Source: JBCCMQ01 sp039179985 (GTDB lineage Bacteria; Pseudomonadota; Alphaproteobacteria; Rhodobacterales; Rhodobacteraceae). Taken from it: 18,986 nucleotides of DNA. Positions 6,816 to 13,501 of the stretch are shown in pieces; within the stretch, counting starts at the first letter, position 1; each line of letters opens with the position of its first letter. A program made the position numbers and the translations under genes. The notes beneath the pieces are model-generated. The model worked only from the letters and a program-made list of their open reading frames with translations, was not told the origin of the DNA and did no database searches. The stretch is from assembly GCA_039179985.1 (NCBI GenBank), contig JBCDED010000077.1, positions 1 to 18,986 on the forward strand, read 5' to 3'.

Positions 6816-7403
6816 CTAGAGCGTGCCTTTGGTCGAGGGCACCGCTTCCGATCGCCGCGGATCGACCTCAATGGCCTCGCGCAGCGCGCGAGAGACGGCC
6901 TTGAAGGCGGCTTCGGCAATATGGTGGCTGTTGATTCCGTGAAGCGCGTCCACGTGCAGGGTGATCCCGCCATGGGTGCTCAGCGCCTGAAAAAACTCTC
7001 GCGCAAGCTCGGTGTCAAAAGTGCCGATCTTTGCCGTTGGAAATTCCACGTTCCAGACGAGGAAGGGCCGCCCGGACAGATCGAGCGCCACGCGCACAAG
7101 CGCGTCGTCCATGGGCAGAAGGCAGGACCCATAGCGCCGGATGCCGCGCTTGTCGCCAAGCGCGTCGCGCAGGGCCTGGCCCAGGGCGATGCCCACATCC
7201 TCAACGGTGTGGTGGTCATCGACGTGCAGGTCACCGTCGCAGCGGACGGTCATGTCCAAAAGCGCATGCCGGGCAAGCTGGTCGAGCATATGATCAAAGA
7301 ACCCGACGCCCGTGGCATTGTCATAGGTGCCGGTGCCGTCGAGGGTCACCTGGACCCGAATGTCAGTCTCCGCCGTTTTGCGGGTGATTTCTGCGCTGCG
7401 CAT
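6816..7403 (-). CDS. hisB: Imidazole-glycerol-phosphate dehydratase
   Basis: A 195-residue monofunctional IGPD. It dehydrates imidazole-glycerol phosphate to imidazole-acetol phosphate at a manganese centre. The two metal-binding motifs are intact: DDHHTVEDV (His64, His65) and NSHHIAEAAFKAV (His160, His161). FFDHMLDQLARH is the other conserved block. There is no histidinol-phosphatase domain, so unlike the E. coli protein it is not bifunctional. It is the first gene of the cluster. A GAGG site lies just before the ATG, and a TATAAG box lies on the minus strand within about 40 bases upstream. Confidence 0.96.
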   Translation of the reverse strand: MRSAEITRKTAETDIRVQVTLDGTGTYDNATGVGFFDHMLDQLARHALLDMTVRCDGDLHVDDHHTVEDVGIALGQALRDALGDKRGIRRYGSCLLPMDDALVRVALDLSGRPFLVWNVEFPTAKIGTFDTELAREFFQALSTHGGITLHVDALHGINSHHIAEAAFKAVSRALREAIEVDPRRSEAVPSTKGTL

Positions 7404-7463
7404 GGCCGTTCCTCTATTCGCCGCGCCTTATAGGCGGCGGTGGAGCGGCTTCCAAGCGGGTTT

Positions 7464-7488
7464 GCGCCCGGGCGGGGGACCCGGGCGC
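7464..7488. terminator. Strong GC hairpin between hisB and the RND operon
   Basis: gcgcccggg (7464-7472) is the exact reverse complement of cccgggcgc (7480-7488), with a 7-base loop. It lies 45 bases beyond the stop of the leftward RND permease gene, so it plausibly ends that operon before hisB. On the minus strand, however, the stem is followed by CAAACC rather than a T-run. The T-richer side faces plus-strand transcription, where no gene lies upstream. Terminator polarity is therefore uncertain. Confidence 0.5.
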
Positions 7489-7532
7489 CTTTGTTGCCCC
7501 TTTGCTCTGCTGGCGTGCCGACGTTTGGGAGC

Positions 7533-10500
7533 TTACTCGGCAGCGAGGCGCAGTTCGGGGCGTCCGGGTTGGCGTTCGGCCAACGCGGCTTTGTTCTTGG
7601 CGCGCGGGCGAACGAGGGCGAACATCTGCGGCGTGAAGTAGAAGCTCACCACGGTCGAGAGCAGCACACCGCCCGCAATTGACATCGCGAAGGGCGGCCA
7701 GAACCCGCCGCCCGCGAGGATCAGGGGCAAGAAGCCGCCAAAAGTGGTGATCGTGGTCGAGATGATGTGGCGCGACGAGCCCATCACGACATCGGTCATC
7801 GCGTCGGAATCGCCGGCGCTTGCTGCCTTGTTGTTCTGAAGGCCCGTCAGGATGATGATCGCCGCGTTGATCGACACGCCGATGGAACCGATGACGCCGA
7901 TGATCGCAGTGATGCCGAAGGGATACCCCATGACCGCGAGCGCCAGGATCGACAGTCCCGCCGAAAGCCCGGCAACGATGAAAGTGACACCGGCCAGCCG
8001 GAAGGAATTGAACGTCAGGACCACGGCCGCAATCGACAGGGTGATGATGATGCCCAGCGAGGCGAGAAGGTTGTTCACCGTATCGTTTCGCGCATCGGAA
8101 TCGCCGCCGAATTCCAACCGGTAACCACTGGGTAGCACAAAGCCGGAAGTTTCGAGTGCGGTACGCGCCGCTTGTAGGGCTTCTTCGGGCAGGACGCCGG
8201 GCTGCAGGAAGGCCTGAACCGTGTTCACGCGCTCGCCGTTCCGACGGGTGATTGCGGCGGCCGCAGGCTCGATGCGCACATCGGCAATAGCCGAGAGCGG
8301 CACGCCCGGAAGAACGCCGCCAGCGGCAGTGGAGCCGGCTGTCGACGGCAAGATCGGCAGGGTCGCGATCCGTGTCAACTCGCCCCGTACGTCTTCGCCG
8401 AGGCGGACGCGGACCGGCAGCTCTTCCGTGCCTTCAAGGAGGCTGCCACCGGTGACCCCTTCAAGTGCGGCCTGCAGTTGGCCGGCCACATCGCCGAGCG
8501 TCAGTCCGACCAGATTGGCGCGGGCCTCATCCACATCGACCGAGACCTTCGGCGCGCCGCCTTCCAGACCGGCGCGGGCGATGGTGATCGCATCCTGCGC
8601 CAGAAGAACACCGCGGATCTCATCGCCGAGCGCACGAAGCTGCGCGGTGTCGGCGCCCACAAGGCGGAACTCGATGGGGGCATCCACGGGCGGGCCTTGA
8701 ACCAGACCACGCACAAGAACACGCGCATCGGGAAAGGCCGCGTTCAGCCGGTTCTGCAGCGGTTGAAGCAAGGCAGCCGTGGCCTCGGGCGAGGCGGTCG
8801 TCACCAGAGCTTGCGCAAACTCAGGCGCGTTATCGCGGTTTCCGACCACATTGTAGTAGAAAGACGGCGCGCTTTTTCCGATGGCCCAGGAGACTTGATT
8901 GATCGTCTCTTCGGCGCGCAGGTAGGCGTCCATTTCCATGGCCCGGGCGGTGGTCATGTCGATGCCGGTTCCGGGCGCAAACTCCACCTCTATGTGAAAC
9001 TGGTCGCGGTCGACGCCGGGGAAAAACTGTGCCGTAAGGGTCGGGAAGCTGGCAAACCCCATGACCGGAAGAACCAGCGCCAGCATCACCGAACGCACCG
9101 GATTGCGGATGCCCCAGGCGACGGTGGCGCGGAAAATACGGCCGAAGATGCCGGGCTTGATCCCGCAGGAAAGCCAGCCGCGTCCCTGGCCCTGAGGCAG
9201 CATCCAGCCCGCGATTGCCGGGGTCAGCGTGACGGCGACGGCAAAGGACCACGCCAGCATCAAGACCACCGCTATGGCGATTGAGCCCACGAAATCGCCC
9301 GCCGGACCCGGCAGAAGGATCATTGGCATAAAGCTGAGCGCGGTGGTCACGGTGGAGGCAAGGAGTGGTGCGGTCAGGCGGCGCACCGCCTCGCGCACGG
9401 CGTGAAGCCGGTCCATGCCTTTGACGAGCCGCTGCCGGACTTCATCGGTCATCACGATCGCCGCATCGACCAGAAGGCCAAGCGCCACGATCAGGCCTGT
9501 AACTGACATCTGGTGCAGGGGCAGGCCGATGATGTTCATCGAGGCAAGCGTCGCAAGGCTGACCAGCGGCAGGACAAGGGCAACGATCAGCGCTGCGCGG
9601 AAGCCGAGGGTGATCAGAAGGACTCCCACCACCAGCGCCACGCCGATGGCCATATTGATGCCGACGTCGGTCAGACGGTCGGCGGTGTATGTCGACTGGT
9701 CAAAGACCAGTTCCACGCTTTGCGAGGCGGGCAGGGTGGTTTCGAACTCGGCCAGCGCCCCTTTGATCTGCTCCATCCAGGCATCGACTTGCAGACCATC
9801 GACCAACTGCGCGGCCACCAGGACAGCAGGCTGACCGTTCGACACGGCATGCTCAGTGGCGGGCAGTTGCGGCCCGCGGGTGATCTCGGCGATATCGCCG
9901 AGCCGCAGTACCGCACCGGTGTCGTCCTCTCGCATCGGAATACGGGCGATCCGGTCCAACGCTTCGATTTCGCCGGTGACGTTCAGAAGCAGGTTCGCAT
10001 CACCGCTTTGCAGGCGCCCGGCCTGCATCTTGGCGTCGGCATTGCTGATTTTGGCGGCAACTTCCGTTGCGGTCAGCCCAAGCGCAGCGCTCCGCGCCGG
10101 ATCGAGACGCACCAGCACCTCTTCTTCCGGCGCGCCAAACCGCTCCACAAAATCGGTGCCTGGTACGTTGCGCAGGGTGTCTGCCAGCACTTCGGAATAC
10201 CGGCCTGTAACCGCGAAGGGGGCGGCGTCGGTTGTGGGCGTAATGGCGACGATTGCCGAGAAGGCGCCAAGCCCGTCACTGTTAAAATCTGGCGGCAACA
10301 CTCCGGCGGGGAACTCTCGCGCAGCGTCATCCAGCGCGTTCCGGGCATCTGTCCAAAGCTGCTCGATGATCTCGGGGTTGACCGTTTCCTCAAGCTCGAC
10401 GGCAACCACAGATACGCCGGTCGTCGATGTGGACTCGATTATCGAGATCTCGGGAATGGTCTTCAGTTCGTCCTCAATCTTCGCGGTGACCAGCGCCTCG

Positions 10501-10670
10501 ACGCGGTCGGGCTCGGCACCGGGGAAGATCGTCGTGACGGTCGCGTTGATCTGTGTGATCGTCGGGTCTTCCTGCCGGCCCAGGGCCAGAAGCGCCGAGA
10601 GACCGGCGGCAACGATCACAAGGATCGCGAGGGCGACAAGCCGGGGGTTTTCGAAGGTGCGCGTTTCCAT
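7533..10670 (-). CDS. RND-family efflux transporter permease
   Basis: A 1045-residue inner-membrane RND pump subunit, the usual length for the family. TM1 is near residues 11-31. The first periplasmic loop (about 32-335) contains the porter subdomains. TM2-6 begin near 336 and a second periplasmic loop follows. TM10-12 run from about 900 to 1020. TM4 reads LGLLVDAAIVMTDEV with Asp402, matching AcrB Asp407, but the next residue, matching AcrB Asp408, is Ala. In TM10 the AcrB Lys940 position is Asn935 (GVSINAAII). The proton-relay set therefore departs from the drug-efflux (HAE1) pattern and from CusA. The substrate cannot be predicted. The start is ATG 10670, five bases after the fusion-protein stop; a GTG at 10679 overlapping that stop (GTGA) is an alternative. 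Upstream in-frame codons back to 10901 lie inside the fusion-protein gene and are not coding. Confidence 0.93.
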   Translation of the reverse strand: METRTFENPRLVALAILVIVAAGLSALLALGRQEDPTITQINATVTTIFPGAEPDRVEALVTAKIEDELKTIPEISIIESTSTTGVSVVAVELEETVNPEIIEQLWTDARNALDDAAREFPAGVLPPDFNSDGLGAFSAIVAITPTTDAAPFAVTGRYSEVLADTLRNVPGTDFVERFGAPEEEVLVRLDPARSAALGLTATEVAAKISNADAKMQAGRLQSGDANLLLNVTGEIEALDRIARIPMREDDTGAVLRLGDIAEITRGPQLPATEHAVSNGQPAVLVAAQLVDGLQVDAWMEQIKGALAEFETTLPASQSVELVFDQSTYTADRLTDVGINMAIGVALVVGVLLITLGFRAALIVALVLPLVSLATLASMNIIGLPLHQMSVTGLIVALGLLVDAAIVMTDEVRQRLVKGMDRLHAVREAVRRLTAPLLASTVTTALSFMPMILLPGPAGDFVGSIAIAVVLMLAWSFAVAVTLTPAIAGWMLPQGQGRGWLSCGIKPGIFGRIFRATVAWGIRNPVRSVMLALVLPVMGFASFPTLTAQFFPGVDRDQFHIEVEFAPGTGIDMTTARAMEMDAYLRAEETINQVSWAIGKSAPSFYYNVVGNRDNAPEFAQALVTTASPEATAALLQPLQNRLNAAFPDARVLVRGLVQGPPVDAPIEFRLVGADTAQLRALGDEIRGVLLAQDAITIARAGLEGGAPKVSVDVDEARANLVGLTLGDVAGQLQAALEGVTGGSLLEGTEELPVRVRLGEDVRGELTRIATLPILPSTAGSTAAGGVLPGVPLSAIADVRIEPAAAAITRRNGERVNTVQAFLQPGVLPEEALQAARTALETSGFVLPSGYRLEFGGDSDARNDTVNNLLASLGIIITLSIAAVVLTFNSFRLAGVTFIVAGLSAGLSILALAVMGYPFGITAIIGVIGSIGVSINAAIIILTGLQNNKAASAGDSDAMTDVVMGSSRHIISTTITTFGGFLPLILAGGGFWPPFAMSIAGGVLLSTVVSFYFTPQMFALVRPRAKNKAALAERQPGRPELRLAAE

Positions 10671-10675
10671 CGGGC

Positions 10676-11830
10676 TCACTCCGTGACCGGCTCGACGCTC
10701 TGACCGACGGTCAGCCTGTGGACGCCCGAGGCGACGACCAGGCTGCCAGCCGGCAGGGCGCCGCGTACATAGGCGCGTTCGGCATCCGCATAGATCAGTT
10801 CCACGGCTTCGCGGGCAATGGCGGGCGCTTCCGCGTCGTCGACGAAAAAGACTGTCCACAGCCCACGCTCGCCTTCGCTGAGCGCTGTCAGAGGCAGCCA
10901 TGTGCCCGTGCCAGCGATGTCCCGCAAGTGAGACAGACGCGCCACCTGACCAAAGGGCGGCAGCCGGTCTTCGGGGACGTCGAGGGTGAAAAGAACGGCA
11001 ACGGTCCGCGTCAGTGGGTCGATGTCTGAACGGATGCCCTCGAACGTGGCGGTCAGGGTCTGCGTGCCCACGTCCACATCCACGCTGCCCTTTTCGACTA
11101 TCTCGCGGGCCACATCGGCGGGCAGGCCGACACGCAGGCGCGGCGCGCTCTTTTCGAGCAGTTTCACCACCACCTGTCCGGGGCTGAGCCGCTGACCTTC
11201 GTCGGCGGACCGGCTGCCCACGCGCCCGTCGAACGGCGCCCGGATGACGGCCTTGTCGATGGCTATATCAAGCCGCGAAATGCTGGCGTCGGACTGGGCA
11301 ATCCGCGCCTCCAGTTCGGCGACGGCAAAGCGCGCCTCATCGGAACGCTGTTGGGAAGAAAAGTTCTGGCTGGCCAGTCTAGCCTGCCGTTCGGCTGTCA
11401 GGACGGCGAGGTCGCGCTGCGCAATCAGCGCGTCTTTTGCGGCCAGTTGCGCGGCGCGTTCGGCTTCAAGTTCTCGGATGTCGAGGCGGGCAATCACGTC
11501 GTCTTCGGTTACCGTGTCGCCTTCGTCGACCAGAACCTCCGCAAGCGTCCCGCCAGCCTCAAAGCCGAGTGTCGTTTCCCGGCGCGGCTCCACCACGCCC
11601 AGATAGTCGGCGCGCACGCTGTAGCTGTCGGAGGGGACAACGGGGATCACGGCCACGGGCATCGGCGGAATGGGGTCGGCGGCGATGCCGTTGCTCGCCC
11701 GCGCCTCGATCAACCGCGTGCCTGCGTTCAGAAGCCCGATGGCGATCACGGCCACGCAGGCCGTGCCCACAAGAATGAAAAGCCGGCGCATAGCGCTGCG
11801 CCAGAGAGGGGGGCGTGCCGTGTCGGTCAT
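10676..11830 (-). CDS. RND efflux membrane fusion protein (HlyD/AcrA-like)
   Basis: A 384-residue periplasmic adaptor that links the RND permease to an outer-membrane channel. After a short cytoplasmic N-terminus, a hydrophobic anchor spans residues about 17-36. The lipoyl-type hairpin half reads GFEAGGTLAEVLVDEGDTV. Then comes an alpha-helical coiled-coil hairpin (ELEAERAAQLAAKDALIAQ and the following residues, about 118-190). The second lipoyl half is AVIRAPFDGRVGSRSADEG, followed by beta-barrel and membrane-proximal domains. One Cys in the anchor (GTAC) does not make a good lipobox, so anchoring is probably by the transmembrane helix. The start is ATG 11830, with GGAGG five bases upstream; an upstream in-frame start would add 11 unlikely residues. 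It is the first gene of the pair and is divergent from a TetR-type gene. No outer-membrane channel gene is present in the window. Confidence 0.93.
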   Translation of the reverse strand: MTDTARPPLWRSAMRRLFILVGTACVAVIAIGLLNAGTRLIEARASNGIAADPIPPMPVAVIPVVPSDSYSVRADYLGVVEPRRETTLGFEAGGTLAEVLVDEGDTVTEDDVIARLDIRELEAERAAQLAAKDALIAQRDLAVLTAERQARLASQNFSSQQRSDEARFAVAELEARIAQSDASISRLDIAIDKAVIRAPFDGRVGSRSADEGQRLSPGQVVVKLLEKSAPRLRVGLPADVAREIVEKGSVDVDVGTQTLTATFEGIRSDIDPLTRTVAVLFTLDVPEDRLPPFGQVARLSHLRDIAGTGTWLPLTALSEGERGLWTVFFVDDAEAPAIAREAVELIYADAERAYVRGALPAGSLVVASGVHRLTVGQSVEPVTE

Positions 11831-11857
11831 AACTGCCTCCAAAGGTCCCGAAGTCCA

Positions 11858-11883
11858 AAGCAACTTGAATGTTAGAGTTGCTT
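11858..11883. promoter_or_regulatory. Perfect 8+8 dyad, candidate TetR operator
   Basis: aagcaact (11858-11865) is the exact reverse complement of agttgctt (11876-11883), with a 10-base spacer. It lies in the 117-base divergent gap between the fusion-protein gene and the TetR gene, just downstream of the candidate -10 of the efflux promoter. A dyad at that place in such a gap is the usual arrangement for a TetR repressor site. The assignment is inference from position and symmetry. Confidence 0.5.
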
Positions 11884-11884
11884 A

Positions 11885-11913
11885 CATAATGTGAGAGGTA
11901 CTAACTTCCACAA
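11885..11913 (-). promoter_or_regulatory. Candidate promoter of the efflux operon
   Basis: On the minus strand, TTGTGG (11913-11908) and ATTATG (11890-11885) are separated by 17 bases, a fair sigma-70 pattern. Transcription would start near the dyad at 11858-11883, so a bound repressor there would block it. The boxes match the consensus only moderately. Confidence 0.3.
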
Positions 11914-11947
11914 AAAAAAGCAAGCGAAGAGAAAGTGAGATGGGGCC

Positions 11948-12566
11948 ATGGCAGATGTGACGTTAACTGTTGCTCAAAAAAAGGGCGCCTATCACCACGG
12001 CGATCTGAGGCAAGCGCTTTTGGAGGCGACCCGCGAACTCGTTGAACTTAAAGGGCCAACGGGCTTTTCGGTGTCCGAGGCGTGCCGGCTGGCAGGCGTG
12101 TCTACCGCAGCGCCCTATCGGCATTTTTTCCGACCGCGAAGCGATGCTGATCGGCGTGGCGATTCAGGGGATGGAGCGGATGGCTGCGCGATTCGCTGCC
12201 GCGCTTGAGGGCTGCGAGCGCGGCTCGGTCGAGGCCATCGTGGCCATCGGGCTGGAATATATTGCCTTTGCCGAGGCAGAACCGGGCGTCTTTCGGATGA
12301 TGTTCGCCGCCCAGGAAGGCGACGGCGACGATATCCGCACCCAGGGCCTCGTGTGCTACGGCATCGTGCTCGACCAGGTGGCGGCCTATCTGGGCTGCGA
12401 CGAGGTCACCGAAGACATCCAGAACGCCACCTTCCCGCTCTGGACATTTGTCCACGGCCTGGCGTTCCTGCGCATTGACGGAAAGATGGATGTGGACAAG
12501 GTCACCGATGACCTGCCGACCATCGTCGCGAGCGCCACAAAGCGCCTGCTCGCGGATCGGCTATAA
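11948..12566 (+). pseudogene. TetR-family regulator with a +1 frameshift
   Basis: The first frame encodes a typical TetR helix-turn-helix domain: YHHGDLRQALLEATRELV, then FSVSEACRLAGVSTAAPYRHF. It then hits a run of six Ts at 12124-12129 and continues out of frame to a stop at 12208. The sensible continuation, SDREAMLIGVAIQGMERM and onward to TKRLLADRL, is in the next frame and ends at 12566. Removing one T restores PYRHFSDREAML, the normal family sequence, and a 205-residue protein. The ligand-binding half, with YIAFAEAEPGVFRMMFAAQ, resembles the WHG-type TetR C-terminal domain. As written, the product keeps only the DNA-binding half plus junk. A homopolymer sequencing error is as likely as a real mutation. 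It is divergent from the RND operon and is its probable repressor. Its end faces tRNA-Gly, 15 bases away. Confidence 0.85.
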
Positions 12567-12581
12567 CGATCTGTTAAAAAT

Positions 12582-12656
12582 TGGAGCGGGCGATGAGATT
12601 CGAACTCACGACCCTTACCTTGGCAAGGTAATGCTCTACCCCTGAGCTACGCCCGC
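12582..12656 (-). tRNA. tRNA-Gly, anticodon GCC, CCA encoded
   Basis: On the minus strand the acceptor GCGGGCG (12656 downward) pairs with CGCCCGC, followed by discriminator T and an encoded CCA (12584-12582). The D arm is GCTCAGGGGTAGAGC. The anticodon arm is TACCTTGCCAAGGTA with GCC at its centre, and the T arm is GTGAGTTCGAATCTCAT. All stems pair. It is convergent with the TetR gene. No other tRNA lies next to it. Confidence 0.96.
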
Positions 12657-12771
12657 GTCCTTGGGTGAGCCGCTGAATAGACCGAAGTGCGGAGGGCTGC
12701 AAGGGCGAAATTGGCCTTGCCTGCGAAATGCCGCGCGGCGCGGTCCACCCCCGCAGACAGATCAGACATAG

Positions 12772-12805
12772 AGACGGCGGCCTCCGGGAGCAGGGGCCGC
12801 CGTCT
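12772..12805. terminator. 11-bp GC hairpin, possible terminator
   Basis: agacggcggcc (12772-12782) pairs exactly with ggccgccgtct (12795-12805) around a 12-base loop. It is the second of two hairpins lying downstream of the minus-strand 115-residue gene. Neither side has a good T-run, so whether it terminates, and in which direction, is not clear. Confidence 0.4.
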
Positions 12806-12833
12806 TGCCGCCGGCAGGGTGCCAGCGGGGTCA

Positions 12834-12864
12834 CGGGGTGCGCGAGGGGGGCAAGCGCACCCCG
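12834..12864. terminator. 10-bp GC hairpin just after the small exported-protein gene
   Basis: cggggtgcgc (12834-12843) pairs exactly with gcgcaccccg (12855-12864) around an 11-base loop. It begins 12 bases beyond the stop codon of the leftward gene, the position expected for a terminator or a 3'-end stabilising hairpin. There is no T-run. Confidence 0.45.
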
Positions 12865-12876
12865 GAGCCTTTGGCC

Positions 12877-13224
12877 TTAGTCCAGCGACTCGAGCCGGTC
12901 GAAAGCCAGGGCATTCACCGTGCCGTCGGGGTCCGAGTTGATGCCGAAGACGCCATTGCGCTCTGCGCCATCGTCGCTTTCAGCGGCAAACCGGGCGGTG
13001 ATCTCACGGGTCAGGTCGGAACCCGTGCCGCGGGAGACCAGATCGCCGCCAAAGACCACTTTGGCCTCGTTGCCACGCAGGGAAGACTTGTTCTGCATTT
13101 CGGCCAGCTCGGCGGTTGTGTAGATGCCGGGCTCCACACCGAGGCTGCGTGCCAGCTGATCGTTGGCGAAAGCGGGGGCAGCCAGAAGGGCGGCGAGGGC
13201 GGCGGTAAGGGTCAGGGTTTTCAT
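12877..13224 (-). CDS. Small exported protein, function unknown
   Basis: A 115-residue protein with a clear signal peptide (MKTLTLTAALAALLAAPAFA, cleavage before NDQLARSLGVEPG), so probably periplasmic. The mature part has no cysteine. It contains GVEPGIYTTAELAEMQ and a stretch ending in NALAFDRLESLD. It resembles small uncharacterised exported proteins I recall from Rhodobacterales, some of which occur in multiple copies per genome. The start is ATG 13224, with GGAG eight bases before it; ten further upstream codons are open but would spoil the signal peptide. It is transcribed alone, with two hairpins after it and a long upstream region holding a perfect dyad at 13390-13409. Confidence 0.8.
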   Translation of the reverse strand: MKTLTLTAALAALLAAPAFANDQLARSLGVEPGIYTTAELAEMQNKSSLRGNEAKVVFGGDLVSRGTGSDLTREITARFAAESDDGAERNGVFGINSDPDGTVNALAFDRLESLD

Positions 13225-13501
13225 ATCAGTCACTCCAGGGTCAAAACCAGGCACAAGAAGCCGTGCGAGGGGGGAAGCCGGGCAGGCCTCTCCTGTTCCC
13301 GGACTCGCTGTCGTGGGGACAGAAGCGATCCTCCGGGGTTTTGCTTTTCAGCAAATCTGTCAGGCTTTTAGGCGCGTCTCCTTATGCAAACTGAACGGTT
13401 TGGTTCAGTACAGCGGTAGATGTGAACTCCCGTGAGCATTGCAAGCCGCCAGGGGGAATTTTTTTCCGCTACACGGGTTTGTTACCGCGGCCGGAAGATC
13501 G
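13225..13501. other. Non-coding gap upstream of the small exported-protein gene
   Basis: About 280 bases between the start of the exported-protein gene and the end of pyruvate carboxylase; both genes run leftward. I see no gene in it. It holds the dyad described separately at 13390-13409. It should contain the end of the pyruvate carboxylase transcript and the promoter of the exported-protein gene, but I find no clean terminator hairpin. Confidence 0.6.
13390..13409. promoter_or_regulatory. Perfect 7+7 dyad, candidate repressor operator
   Basis: actgaac (13390-13396) is the exact reverse complement of gttcagt (13403-13409), with spacer ggtttg. The 20-base symmetric shape is like many TetR-family operators. 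It lies about 165 bases upstream of the exported-protein gene. No regulator gene is adjacent, so a repressor acting here would be encoded elsewhere. It differs in sequence from the dyad at 11858-11883. Inference from symmetry only. Confidence 0.4.

Noticed and set aside
9513..10703. A 396-codon plus-strand frame opposite the RND permease
   Set aside because: Antisense shadow: low-complexity, rich in Gly, Arg, His and Asp, with no motif; the minus-strand RND protein is conserved throughout.
10671..10901. N-terminal extension of the RND permease back to 10901
   Set aside because: The extra 77 residues are Arg-rich and overlap the fusion-protein gene in another frame; the family start is METRTFENP at 10670.
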